DNA of 64,000 bases, from positions 1-64,000 of the forward strand of contig JAHCHY010000020.1 of assembly GCA_026129485.1 (NCBI GenBank), given 5' to 3'. Source of the DNA: Cyclobacteriaceae bacterium. GTDB taxonomy: Bacteria > Bacteroidota > Bacteroidia > Cytophagales > Cyclobacteriaceae. The notes under the pieces are model-generated. The model was not told the origin of the DNA. It saw only the letters and a program-made list of their open reading frames with translations, and did no database searches. Shown piece by piece: positions 1-9,155 of the stretch. The position numbers were made by a program, and so were the translations under genes. How positions within the stretch are numbered: the stretch's first letter is position 1; the number at the start of each line of letters is the position of its first letter.

Positions 1-560
1 GGGAATTTTAAATAGGCCTCCCTAAAAGTGGGCATATTCGCATACATCTTCAACTCACGATGAACGGTCAGCCATGTTTCAAGAAATTTTATCACAGCTT
101 CATTCTTGTTGAAACCAATGACCCCAGTATTGAATTCATGCAATAAGCCTTTGAGTTTAATATCATAGTTAGGCTGGTACTGACTCCAGAATTTCATACT
201 ATGCCCCTTAGGTTCAAGTGTAGTAGCCATGTCGAAATAATCGAGAAACTCAAAAATATCATCAATCGGATTGCATATAAAGGTGTCTGTATCTAAAAAC
301 ACTGTTTTATCAAATGGTGAAAGCTGCATACCCGTAATCTTTACTTCAAAACTCCTTCCTATATCTTCAACATAAATCACATGGTCAAACTGGTCTGAAG
401 TAAACCCGGGTTTATCGGTGATCAAGCACACGCGATACTTTGTAAATCTTTTTAACGACCGGCTGGATCGTTCCGCTTCATGGCGGAACATTTCGCCAAT
501 GGCAATATATAAGTATCCATAGTTCATATCACGAGACATAGGGTTCTTATAAACAATCAT
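1..560 (-). CDS. GT-A fold glycosyltransferase (3' truncated by window edge)
   Basis: The reading frame opens with ATG at 560 and stays open to the left edge, giving 186 codons with the C-terminus missing. The protein begins MIVYKNPMSRDMNYGYLYIA and has an F-L-D-T-D-T-F block around residue 100. This is the DxD metal and nucleotide-sugar motif of GT-A (GT8-like) transferases, and it is followed by an NTGVIGFNKN acceptor-side segment. The likely role is transfer of a sugar from a nucleotide-sugar in the cytoplasm during surface-polysaccharide assembly. It starts 5 nt after the FkbM stop and is the last visible gene of the minus-strand polysaccharide locus. The exact sugar cannot be told. It could also be a non-GT8 nucleotide-diphospho-sugar transferase family. 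Confidence 0.8.
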   Translation of the reverse strand, partial: MIVYKNPMSRDMNYGYLYIAIGEMFRHEAERSSRSLKRFTKYRVCLITDKPGFTSDQFDHVIYVEDIGRSFEVKITGMQLSPFDKTVFLDTDTFICNPIDDIFEFLDYFDMATTLEPKGHSMKFWSQYQPNYDIKLKGLLHEFNTGVIGFNKNEAVIKFLETWLTVHRELKMYANMPTFREAYLKF

Positions 561-565
561 TAAAT

Positions 566-1375
566 CTATTTTGAAGCAAAAATCAAAAGGTTTTTCTTAG
601 CATCATTACCTATCATTTCCAACGTAAATCCGAATGATTTAAGATAGTTAAGAACTTCTTCTTTCGAGGAATTAAACTCTTTCAATTCCTTGTCATGTAT
701 TTCAATCAGCAATTTGACATTTCCGGCCAAAATATTCTCCATTCCGCTTAAAACTTTCATTTCTGCCCCTTCTACATCAATTTTTACAAAATCCGGCAAA
801 ATCCGTTGAGCTTCGCAATATCCATCCAAAGTAATGGATTTCACCGGGATCAAATCCCAATTGTGTGTGTTGGTTTCAATCATTTTCAGCACAGCATTCC
901 CCACAGGCGAGTTCTGAAACTTAACAGTGCCTGCTAAATCCGAAACCGCGCAATACTCGGTAACCGTATTAGTGAGCGCATTCAAATCAATATTTCGTTT
1001 CAGAATGCGTACATTTTCATATCCCGGCTCAAAAGCATAAACGTGGCCACCGCTACAATAACAACCTGCGAGGCAGGTGAAATATCCAATATTTGCACCT
1101 ACATCAAATACAGTGCTTGAAGTATTAACATGGCGTATCAAAATATCTAAGCCTTCTTTTTCATAAACACTGCTATTAAAATATGTCGCAAAAAAGATTG
1201 CAGAAAAAGGATCGTCTACTGAAAACTGTGCGTGTACACCGTTAAACTCCACATCGAAAGCATCCTTTCCCCGGAGCCGGCTAATTAAGTTTCGATACTG
1301 GTAGCGATAGCGCAGCCGTCTTAACCAATTTAAAAGACCTAATTTTCTCAGCAACGTTCTGATTACAGATTTCAT
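566..1375 (-). CDS. FkbM-family SAM-dependent methyltransferase
   Basis: 269 residues. The Rossmann SAM motif DVGANIG is at 91-97, FEP at 115-117 and KIDVEGAE at 198-205, the hallmark set of the FkbM (Methyltransf_21) family. These enzymes O-methylate hydroxyls, often on sugars of exopolysaccharides or glycolipids. The basic, Arg-rich N-terminus (residues 1-35) could lie on the membrane surface. It sits between two glycosyltransferases in the polysaccharide operon, with a 104 nt gap upstream that holds no gene. A role in methylating the surface glycan is inferred from context; the substrate is unknown. Confidence 0.88.
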   Translation of the reverse strand: MKSVIRTLLRKLGLLNWLRRLRYRYQYRNLISRLRGKDAFDVEFNGVHAQFSVDDPFSAIFFATYFNSSVYEKEGLDILIRHVNTSSTVFDVGANIGYFTCLAGCYCSGGHVYAFEPGYENVRILKRNIDLNALTNTVTEYCAVSDLAGTVKFQNSPVGNAVLKMIETNTHNWDLIPVKSITLDGYCEAQRILPDFVKIDVEGAEMKVLSGMENILAGNVKLLIEIHDKELKEFNSSKEEVLNYLKSFGFTLEMIGNDAKKNLLIFASK

Positions 1376-1479
1376 CTATTCTTTTTATTTCAACTTAATA
1401 CTCCTGCATATAGTTCATAGGTCACTGGAATTTACCAGCGTAGAAACAACAGGAATATCATTTGCCCAAATTCATATAG

Positions 1480-2667
1480 CTAAGAACTATAGAATCTAAT
1501 CCATGATTTAATGTGTTGTTGCAAACTAAATTCATCCTCTATCCTTTTCATGGTCTGATTTCTTATTCGTTCTAATTCAGACTTTTCCATCTTTAAAACA
1601 TCTCTTATTTTTTTTGCCAGTAACACAGAGTCACGTTTTGGCACCACCCAACCGGTGCGCGTATCAATAACATTTTCCGATAAGCCCCCAGCATCTGAAA
1701 CTATGCATAAAAGCCCCGATGCCTGGGCCTCCAAGACTGCATTGCAGAAACCTTCCTCGATGCTTGGTTGAAGATAAACATCATGTTTATGCAGTAAGGG
1801 AATTATTTCTGCCTGATTAAGTCTTCCGGTTATGCTTACTTCATTTCTTAATCCCATTTGGTGGATCAGGTAAGTCAGCTTTTCACGTTCTCCTCCCTCT
1901 CCTACGATTGTATATTTAAATTGAATTCCTGAATTTTTAAGGAGCAAACAAGCTTCCAAAGCATACTCCAATCCCTTCTTCCAATCAAGCCTAGCGACAG
2001 TAATTAGATTCACTTCATTAAAATTTTCAAAAAACATGTCCTTTTGACTTATAAACTTCGCAACATCAATAGCCGGGCTAATCTTCTGTACCCTGACTGA
2101 ATCCGGTAAACCAAACTCTTTTGCTACCGCCAATAGGTTGCCAGATATAGTATGGAGTTTATCCAGAAACGACCAAACGTTATCCAGTTTTCCGGGGTTC
2201 ATTAAGGGAAAAACACTAATATCAAAACCCCTAATGCTTACTGCCATTTTCGCTCCTATTGCTTTTGCCAGTTTCTCTTTTCCAATAGCCTGCGTAATGA
2301 ACCCGAAATGCAACCAGTCTAAATCATAAGGCAAAATATGGGCTCCTAAATAGACTCGCTCGACAACTTGAATAAAATTCATACCTCCATATCTTAGAAG
2401 CTTTACATACTTGAAGAATACCCTAGGTGATTTTAATAAAGTCAGTGATAAAACTACGGGCAATACAATAAACATGGCGGGTCTAAATCCTAAAACCGGG
2501 TAAGGGGTTATCACTTTAGCGTTCAGACCATCCTTTTTACCTTTAGCAAATAATATTACATCAAATCCTCTCTCTAATAAGCCATCTATTTTAGTTTGAA
2601 AAAAAGTTTCTGAATAGGCCGGGACCGAAGACAACACGATGCCGATACGGAGTTTTCGGTTATTCAT
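1480..2667 (-). CDS. GT4 glycosyltransferase
   Basis: 395 residues, GT-B fold. The C-terminal half carries ARLDWKKGLEYALEA (225-239, nucleotide-sugar side) and EEGFCNAVLEAQASG (304-318, the E-x7-E motif of GT4 enzymes). The N-terminal half is the acceptor domain, with a hydrophobic stretch around 64-79. It would transfer a sugar, with retention of configuration, onto a lipid-linked glycan at the inner membrane. Its ATG overlaps the stop of the asparagine-synthase-like gene by 4 nt, so the two are probably translationally coupled. Sugar specificity cannot be read from sequence. Confidence 0.9.
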   Translation of the reverse strand: MNNRKLRIGIVLSSVPAYSETFFQTKIDGLLERGFDVILFAKGKKDGLNAKVITPYPVLGFRPAMFIVLPVVLSLTLLKSPRVFFKYVKLLRYGGMNFIQVVERVYLGAHILPYDLDWLHFGFITQAIGKEKLAKAIGAKMAVSIRGFDISVFPLMNPGKLDNVWSFLDKLHTISGNLLAVAKEFGLPDSVRVQKISPAIDVAKFISQKDMFFENFNEVNLITVARLDWKKGLEYALEACLLLKNSGIQFKYTIVGEGGEREKLTYLIHQMGLRNEVSITGRLNQAEIIPLLHKHDVYLQPSIEEGFCNAVLEAQASGLLCIVSDAGGLSENVIDTRTGWVVPKRDSVLLAKKIRDVLKMEKSELERIRNQTMKRIEDEFSLQQHIKSWIRFYSS

Positions 2668-4070
2668 CTCGGGCGATCCTTAAAAAATAATCGGTTAAAC
2701 AAGGATAGTGTCAGCAGCATCGTAATACTGTGTACATACTGTTGCGGGTTTTGCTGAAATAAAGTATAAAAATTCTTCACTACAGAAGGTGGCAACAAAT
2801 GCTCAAAGGATTTATCAAACAGGTAGGATTGTAAAAGTTCATCGTTAGATTTACCTAGAAACTGGAGTTCCCAATTACGGGTATCCGAACGCATACCCAG
2901 AATGTGCTTTTTAAATTCCCGTCCGGCCTTAATCAGCCCTCTCTTGGTTTTAATTGTTAATGAATTAAAACCAGAATAATTATAAAGGTTACAGGGGAAA
3001 TACTTTTGCCATGGAATAGCGGCAACTAAAGGAAACTTCTGTTTTAGGTATTCAATCTCCAGCTTACGGCCGGCAAGATGTTGCTCCGGTATAGTACAAA
3101 TAAATCGGCACATGCCATCGTGAAAAAAGGGTAGCGAAACCGGGAGTTGTCTTTTAAATATTTCGAGGTTAACAGCCGTCCATCGTGCTACATAATATTC
3201 CGTTTTAAAAGCACGCAACCGTGCATTGGCATTTTCTATAGTAATCCTGCTCAATATTTCGCTAAGCCTTGACACCATGTAATCCTTAAAGTTGCCTTCA
3301 AGCCCCCAGACTTTCCAAAAGGCTTCACCTAGTTCCCACCCGGCCGGTTTAATAAGCTTCTTGACCAGATACTGAAGTTGACCTTGTTCATCCAAGTCAT
3401 CGGGAACGCCCATACCATCAAAAAACAAATCCCCTCCATGCCCCAACAAAAAAATATCACCCACGTCATTTAGCTGTTGCCAGATGGCCATTTGCCTTGG
3501 GTTGACGAATTCGGCATAACAACTATTGATCAATGCCAGATCATTGATCACCGACCATAAATATCCCCGCGGAATTACGAAAGGTTTATACATAAAGGAT
3601 AAAGCTCGTGCTACAGCCTCGCCATAAAAATTTTCAGGAATACCGTCTTTAAATTGATAGCTGTATGAAACAACGTCCGTCCTGCCGATCAATGTTGCTG
3701 CCAAAGTTCGACTGTCCAAGCCGCCTGAAATCGGAAGCACTACCTTTTTGCCCGCGGTTTCACAACGGACAATTTCTTCCAGTAGTCCTGTAAACTCTTC
3801 CAGAGACTGAGAAAAGGAAATGGTACGGGGCGAGTAATGCCAGTGAAAATACCGTTCGGAAACAGGGTTTCCTGTTCCGTCAAAGCGGTAAATAGTGGCC
3901 GGACGGAACGCCTTTTTATTGATAAAGTAGGTTTCATCATCTAAGAAAAAGCCTGTGGCAGCAAAGCAACAGATGGCCTTGCGATCAAGCGTTTCTTCAC
4001 CGGGTACTGTATAGTAGCTTACCGTAGAGGGGACAATAGGTGTAACTATTTCCTGATTACGATAAATCAT
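2664..4070 (-). CDS. Asparagine synthase-like protein without a glutaminase active site
   Basis: 468 residues. The ATP-pyrophosphatase P-loop PISGGLDSR is at 113-121 and a GHGGDLFFDG segment follows near 210, both typical of the asparagine synthetase B synthase domain. The first 100 residues look like a worn-down class II glutamine amidotransferase domain. The catalytic Cys2 of AsnB is absent (the protein starts MIYRNQE), so glutamine hydrolysis is not expected. Genes of this type sit in many polysaccharide clusters and may amidate a sugar acid or amino-acid substituent using ammonia or another amine; this is inference. Flanked by 4 nt overlaps with glycosyltransferases on both sides. Confidence 0.82.
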   Translation of the reverse strand: MIYRNQEIVTPIVPSTVSYYTVPGEETLDRKAICCFAATGFFLDDETYFINKKAFRPATIYRFDGTGNPVSERYFHWHYSPRTISFSQSLEEFTGLLEEIVRCETAGKKVVLPISGGLDSRTLAATLIGRTDVVSYSYQFKDGIPENFYGEAVARALSFMYKPFVIPRGYLWSVINDLALINSCYAEFVNPRQMAIWQQLNDVGDIFLLGHGGDLFFDGMGVPDDLDEQGQLQYLVKKLIKPAGWELGEAFWKVWGLEGNFKDYMVSRLSEILSRITIENANARLRAFKTEYYVARWTAVNLEIFKRQLPVSLPFFHDGMCRFICTIPEQHLAGRKLEIEYLKQKFPLVAAIPWQKYFPCNLYNYSGFNSLTIKTKRGLIKAGREFKKHILGMRSDTRNWELQFLGKSNDELLQSYLFDKSFEHLLPPSVVKNFYTLFQQNPQQYVHSITMLLTLSLFNRLFFKDRPR

Positions 4071-5050
4071 ACCGGTGGATTGTAGCGAACGAACGGGTTG
4101 TTCTTCAACCGTTGAATTATTTTTTTTGTAACCTCAAATATGATATGTACCATAGTCAAATCACTGACAAGCTTCATTTGTTTGTAATAAACTTTTACTC
4201 CCTTCCAATCACAAAACCACAAGCAGGTTACCAAGGAACCAATGAGCAGCCCTGCCCTTTCATTTTTGTTTCCTGCTTTCATCCACCCTGATTTTTTGTA
4301 TTCTTCCACGTCAATGTCTTTACCATCCTGCACATCATCGCTTGGTCGTTCTGCACGCTGACGTGCCAGTATACGCGGAATCTGGTTAATCAGGCTGGTT
4401 TGCGGGTTGAAAATGAGGGAACACGGTTCCATGCGTTTTCCGAAGAGAAGGGTGGTTATAGTAATGCAAGGGCCAAATTTCTCCATAACCCTCAGCCAAA
4501 GGTCCACGTCCATACCTGAACGCTGAAAGGTACGATAACCGCCTACCGTCATCACTTTCTCTTTTTCAATTAACACAGAAGGGTCAGTAAATAATCTGCG
4601 TTTATCCATAAGATCCTTCCACGTTTCATAGATATACTTACGTGTGGGCATATTACGATCGGCATACATTTTATTGCCCGGTGTAATACGAAAACGATTA
4701 AGTCCACAAAAGGAGGCATCAGGGAACAGTTCAATAGCTTTAAGCTGCTCTTCCAACCTAGCAGGCATACTAAAATCGTCCACATCCATGCGGGCTATGT
4801 ACTTTCCAATGGCATGTTCAATACCAGCGTTCATCGCTACCGGGTAACCCCTATTAACAGACCGCCTAAGAATTTTTATGCGAGTGTCTGTAATCGATTC
4901 CAAAATAGCAGTTGTATTATCCGTAGAAGCATCGTCCACTACTATCAATTCCCAATCCCTCATAGTTTGGTTTATTATACTGTCTACAGCAGTTTTTATA
5001 TACTTTGCGCCATTAAAACAAGGCATTACTACTGAAATTATTGTTGACAT
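4067..5050 (-). CDS. GT2 glycosyltransferase
   Basis: 327 residues. A GT-A N-terminal domain has VVMPCFNG at 7-14, VVDDAS at 37-42 and ARMDVDD at 86-92, the last supplying the DxD metal ligand. It is an inverting transferase predicted to use a nucleotide-activated sugar at the cytoplasmic face. The C-terminal third (after about 230) has no clear motif and may hold the acceptor or membrane-contact region. It overlaps the next gene of the operon by 4 nt (ATGA). Donor and acceptor are unknown. Confidence 0.9.
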   Translation of the reverse strand: MSTIISVVMPCFNGAKYIKTAVDSIINQTMRDWELIVVDDASTDNTTAILESITDTRIKILRRSVNRGYPVAMNAGIEHAIGKYIARMDVDDFSMPARLEEQLKAIELFPDASFCGLNRFRITPGNKMYADRNMPTRKYIYETWKDLMDKRRLFTDPSVLIEKEKVMTVGGYRTFQRSGMDVDLWLRVMEKFGPCITITTLLFGKRMEPCSLIFNPQTSLINQIPRILARQRAERPSDDVQDGKDIDVEEYKKSGWMKAGNKNERAGLLIGSLVTCLWFCDWKGVKVYYKQMKLVSDLTMVHIIFEVTKKIIQRLKNNPFVRYNPPV

Positions 5051-5072
5051 TATGGATTTTTAGCATTATAAA

Positions 5073-6320
5073 TCAGCGTAGCACGTTTAGGCAAAGATCA
5101 TAAAGAATTTTTATCTGCAACTTTGCTATTGCCAGTGAAGGGTACTTCATTAAGGCCACCAATCCAAATAAAAAAGCCCGATTATACTCACCTAATCGTC
5201 TTAAAATTGAAAGCCATTGAGTATACTCTTCTCTTATCATCCAATATTTTTTGGGTATAGCAGGCTTTACTGACACCCGTTTTGCACCTATTGATTCCTT
5301 ATCGAGGAAATTCTCAATCGCTTTAGAATACAAATCAGTAATCGGCATCAATACTGTTGAGTAGTCCATTTTAGAAGCCACTTTATTTCTAGCATTTGTT
5401 CCTGTTCTTTCTAGCAAAGTCCTATCACCAATTAATAAGCGGGTTTTATCCACTAGTTCATGGTAATCTCCCTTTTGAAACAAGAAACCTGTTACGCCTT
5501 CTTCAATAAGTTCCAAAGACAATCCCACAGGAGTGCTCACGCATGGAACACCACAACTCATCGCTTCCAATAAAGTAACTGGTCCGCCTTCAACCTTTGA
5601 GGTTATCCAGTAACAATCTAAAGTTGAGTATAAATCAATTATCTTCTCATGCGGATCCAAATAAGGGAACCATTTAAATGGAACGCCATATCTATCGAAC
5701 GATCGAATCAATTTACTCCATCCTGGCCCAACCAGTAAAACAGCAATACTTGATTCCTTGGCAGCTATTAATCGTATAGCAGATTCAAAAGTATCAATTC
5801 CTTTCCGGTCAAAATCTGAAGCCTGTCGCTTTGCGAAAAATCCAATTACAAATGATTCCGGAGGAAAACCGATTTTTTTTTTAGTCTCTATTTTTTTACT
5901 TTGACTAACCGGTGAAAATTTGTCAGTGTTTACACCGTTGTGGATAAGCATCAATTTATTCTTAGATACTCCTTTATTCAACAGGTAATTTTCCCATTCT
6001 TTCGACAATGTCATAATCATATCTCCCTGAACATTATGCTCCATTCGTTGCCATTCAATTACATGATGTATCGTGGTTACAATCGGTTTTTTACCTAAAA
6101 AAAAGGGTATGATAAATCGGGATGAATAAGGGCAAATCACATGAATCAGGTCAAATTGGTCAAACCATTCGGGCTCTCGTTGCATTATTTTATAAACTAC
6201 GGAACCAGAACAAACATCACCTTCAACGCTAGATACATGCTTAAGTATAGATTGAGAAATTGTTCCGGTAATCCAGAAAATGGTATCGGGTATAAGCAAA
6301 ATCTTAAATTTTGAATTCAT
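5073..6320 (-). CDS. GT4 glycosyltransferase
   Basis: 415 residues, GT-B fold. The N-terminal acceptor domain contains HHVIEW and the NGVNTDKF linker (128-135) that typically precedes the donor domain. VEGGPVTLLEAMSCGVP at 243-259 is the E-x7-E donor-sugar motif. A C-terminal extension after about 335 is basic and partly hydrophobic, perhaps a membrane anchor. It lies 3 nt downstream of the next GT4 gene in the operon. By eye it is AT-richer than the housekeeping genes to the right, as is usual for horizontally exchanged O-antigen genes; base composition was not computed. Confidence 0.9.
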   Translation of the reverse strand: MNSKFKILLIPDTIFWITGTISQSILKHVSSVEGDVCSGSVVYKIMQREPEWFDQFDLIHVICPYSSRFIIPFFLGKKPIVTTIHHVIEWQRMEHNVQGDMIMTLSKEWENYLLNKGVSKNKLMLIHNGVNTDKFSPVSQSKKIETKKKIGFPPESFVIGFFAKRQASDFDRKGIDTFESAIRLIAAKESSIAVLLVGPGWSKLIRSFDRYGVPFKWFPYLDPHEKIIDLYSTLDCYWITSKVEGGPVTLLEAMSCGVPCVSTPVGLSLELIEEGVTGFLFQKGDYHELVDKTRLLIGDRTLLERTGTNARNKVASKMDYSTVLMPITDLYSKAIENFLDKESIGAKRVSVKPAIPKKYWMIREEYTQWLSILRRLGEYNRAFLFGLVALMKYPSLAIAKLQIKILYDLCLNVLR

Positions 6321-6323
6321 ATC

Positions 6324-7571
6324 TCATTTACCCATTATTTCATTAAACGAATTCATTACGTTCAAAAAATCTGAAGCCATTCTTTGTGATGAGAATCTTT
6401 TTTTGCTTATCGCTAATGCATTATTGCTCATTTCTAGAAGTAAATTCTTGTCGTGAATTAGTCGTAAAAGATGTTCTGTTAGTTGAACAGGATTAAGGGG
6501 CATATCTAAAATAAATCCAGAGATATTATGTTGCACAATTTCAGAAATACCGCCAATTCCACCGGAGATTACCGGTAAGCCACAGCAAGCCGCTTCTATC
6601 AATGCCAATGGAGAACCTTCTGGCTCAATACTTGTGAAGGTAAAAATGTCAGATATTGCGAATAGTTCGTGAACATAGGAATGAGGAACGTATCCAAGTT
6701 CAACAACATGAATTCTTTGTTTCAACAAACTTATTGTTTCTCTGATTTTTACAATATAAGGAGTTGGTTGATCGCTGAAGAAATCAGCACCTCCGGCTAC
6801 CAACAACTGAACCTGGTTACACGATTGTTCATCGAAAGAATCCATAGCCTCTAGCAGAAGGTGCAAACCTTTTCTATGAATTATTCTTCCTGCAAACAGA
6901 ATAGTTACTTTACCCGGGCAAAGTTTATATTTTGCTAACCATCCAAGTCGGCTTTCTGGGTATGGCTTAAATTGATGAACGTCCACGCCATTTTGAATAG
7001 TTGCTGATATTAACTTTCTTTTTAAATTTAATGAATTTGCCTTTTGAAAAAAAGCGACTTCTCCAAAACGAGATACAAAGATATGAGCATCAATGTTTTC
7101 AACTACTTTTTTAAAAACATCTTCCGGGCAATTCTGGTCTTCGCTACTATGGTGATAACTGATTATTCTAATTTTTGGAAACCATCTCCTTAGTTCGAGA
7201 AGCCAATGCATCTTTGTCGAGTGCACTACAAAAACAGAAATAGCGTTCTTAAAGGAAAACAAATATATGCCAACCAGCAAATCAGTATATTGAAGAGATC
7301 GCATATATACTGTTTTCTTAAACAGAATAATAGTTTTTCTAAGTAACCTAAACAAAAAAAGTTCATTTCTGATAACCTGAAATTTACGCTTATCAAACGT
7401 AATGGATTCTAATTTTGGGTTCCATACAGAAATGGAAGTGAATACTCTTGAGTCCAAATGTTGTAATATGTTATATATTACAATGGATTGCGCACCATCA
7501 TTTACAGGCGGCACCGGATACCCAGGTTGGGTAATCACTAAAATTCTATTCCTTCTAATCAATCGTAACAC
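6324..7571 (-). CDS. GT4 glycosyltransferase
   Basis: 415 residues. GT-B signatures: an N-terminal G-Y-P-x3-P-V-N-D-G segment (17-26), FAGRIIHRKGLHLLLEA (226-242) and EPEGSPLALIEAACCGLP (316-333) with both motif glutamates. It is predicted to add one sugar of the repeat unit with retention of configuration. It is separated by 3-4 nt from neighbours on each side, so it belongs to the same transcript. It is not a recent copy of the adjacent GT4, since the two share only family motifs. Confidence 0.9.
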   Translation of the reverse strand: MLRLIRRNRILVITQPGYPVPPVNDGAQSIVIYNILQHLDSRVFTSISVWNPKLESITFDKRKFQVIRNELFLFRLLRKTIILFKKTVYMRSLQYTDLLVGIYLFSFKNAISVFVVHSTKMHWLLELRRWFPKIRIISYHHSSEDQNCPEDVFKKVVENIDAHIFVSRFGEVAFFQKANSLNLKRKLISATIQNGVDVHQFKPYPESRLGWLAKYKLCPGKVTILFAGRIIHRKGLHLLLEAMDSFDEQSCNQVQLLVAGGADFFSDQPTPYIVKIRETISLLKQRIHVVELGYVPHSYVHELFAISDIFTFTSIEPEGSPLALIEAACCGLPVISGGIGGISEIVQHNISGFILDMPLNPVQLTEHLLRLIHDKNLLLEMSNNALAISKKRFSSQRMASDFLNVMNSFNEIMGK

Positions 7572-7575
7572 TTAA

Positions 7576-8523
7576 TCACCTAAATTGAATTCGCAGCAAT
7601 AATAATCGAATATAGAATATCAGTTTTATATGCTTGCTGGAAAGTAAATTCAGCAAGCTCTTACCACAGTTCTTACATAAAGATTCAATTTCGGGGTTAT
7701 GCCGGTTTGCCTGACAAAGATTTTTCAGCAGTTTAAAGTACAAATTAGCTGACCGAAAAGTGTGTCCATTCTTTTGCCAGGCCAAAATCAATTTTTCACA
7801 ATCTGAAAAAGACAGCGTTCTTCTCAACAAAAAGCTCTGATTATATAGTGCCACGTGAACATGGGCTGCCTTCATGTATGTTGAATTATACTTTGTCATA
7901 CTTTTATCATGGAGCCTATACTGAATCAATACTTGATCCAGATTAGATCCCTCTCCAAACTTTAACAGGTCTGACCAAAACTTATAATCATCAGTACCTG
8001 ATAGGTTTTGATAAGTTATCCCATTATCAACAACCGTATTTCTACGAAACATGACTGACGAGTGGATAAATGGATTTTTAAAAAGGATTTTCCACCGAAT
8101 TTCTAATGGTGTAAGCGTTCGCTTCCATATAAATAATGGAGCATCGTTTTGGTCTATCACCTGAGCATGGCTTCCGCAAAATTCAATGTTAGGATGCAAC
8201 TCTAAAAACTCAAACTGGGTCTTGATTCGGTTGGGCAAAGCAACATCATCTGCATCAAGTCTCGCTATATATTTACCTTTTGCCATAAGTAACCCTTTAT
8301 TCAAGGAAGCAGCCATTCCAAGGTTTACTTTATTTGTTTCAAGTCGAATTCTATGATCACGCAATGATTTAAGGTACTCCAAGGAGTCGTCTGTCGAACA
8401 ATCTTCTATTATAATCAGTTCAACATCTTGAAATGTTTGATTTAGGATACTTTCAATTGCGACAGATAAATAAGGCATCCCATTATAAACACTCATTAAT
8501 ACCGTAACTTGCGGGCTATTCAT
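7576..8523 (-). CDS. GT2 glycosyltransferase
   Basis: 315 residues. GT-A domain with VLMSVYNG (8-15), IIIEDCSTDDS (37-47) and ARLDADD (87-93). The middle region matches the usual GT2 acceptor part, with an SGTDDYKFW segment where the ED-type catalytic acid would be. The end is basic and hydrophobic. It is the second GT2 of this operon; with two GT4s between them it suggests a repeat unit of at least four transferred sugars. It overlaps the adjacent methyltransferase gene by 4 nt. Confidence 0.9.
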   Translation of the reverse strand: MNSPQVTVLMSVYNGMPYLSVAIESILNQTFQDVELIIIEDCSTDDSLEYLKSLRDHRIRLETNKVNLGMAASLNKGLLMAKGKYIARLDADDVALPNRIKTQFEFLELHPNIEFCGSHAQVIDQNDAPLFIWKRTLTPLEIRWKILFKNPFIHSSVMFRRNTVVDNGITYQNLSGTDDYKFWSDLLKFGEGSNLDQVLIQYRLHDKSMTKYNSTYMKAAHVHVALYNQSFLLRRTLSFSDCEKLILAWQKNGHTFRSANLYFKLLKNLCQANRHNPEIESLCKNCGKSLLNLLSSKHIKLIFYIRLLLLRIQFR

Positions 8524-9155
8524 AAAGGCTTACGACCGTACCCCAAAGAACCCACTTCCCCAATATCGCACAACAAATTTTGTTGCTTAACCTCATTCCA
8601 GAACCGTACAACACCGTCCCACATTCCCCGTATATCGTGCAAAGCAATAATACCTCCAGGTTTTACAAATGGATAAAAAGCGTTGAAATCATCTTTAACG
8701 TCTTCGTATTCATGCGAGCCATCAATAAATAAAATATCAATCGGTTTTATCCAAGATTTAGCTACTTCAAGCGAATGCTTTTTGATGGGGGTTATATAGG
8801 GCTCAAGGCCACAGGAACTAACGTTTCGGTTAAAGTCGGAAATAAAATCGCCTGAACCATATATATTGTTGTCTCCTTCAAAAAGATCAATAGCATATAC
8901 GTGTCTATCAGTATTGCGACATGCAAAGCCAAAACTTACAGTTGATCTTCCTTTGAAGCTACCTATTTCTACTATTATAGCATCTTTCGTTGAATACCAT
9001 GCGGTTTTAAAAAACCAAAACTCTTGATGCGGAGACTTTAAAAAGCCTTCGATTGAATCTATTGCAGGAAAGACTTTTAAAAACTCACGATACTCTAAGC
9101 TAAAGGTTTTAACGGCACCTTCTTTCAACCTCCACAACTTATTAATAATCTTCAT
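8520..9155 (-). CDS. Class I SAM-dependent methyltransferase (Methyltransf_24-like)
   Basis: 211 residues. EIGSFKGRS (63-71) is the SAM-binding glycine loop, YAIDLFEGD (88-95) the acidic loop, FIDGSHEY (143-150) the metal/catalytic segment and GGIIALHD (167-174) the late motif. This set fits the macrocin-O-methyltransferase/cephalosporin-hydroxylase-like group, often metal-dependent sugar O-methyltransferases. Its start overlaps the stop of the upstream methyltransferase by 4 nt. Probably modifies the surface glycan; the target hydroxyl is unknown. Confidence 0.85.
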   Translation of the reverse strand: MKIINKLWRLKEGAVKTFSLEYREFLKVFPAIDSIEGFLKSPHQEFWFFKTAWYSTKDAIIVEIGSFKGRSTVSFGFACRNTDRHVYAIDLFEGDNNIYGSGDFISDFNRNVSSCGLEPYITPIKKHSLEVAKSWIKPIDILFIDGSHEYEDVKDDFNAFYPFVKPGGIIALHDIRGMWDGVVRFWNEVKQQNLLCDIGEVGSLGYGRKPL

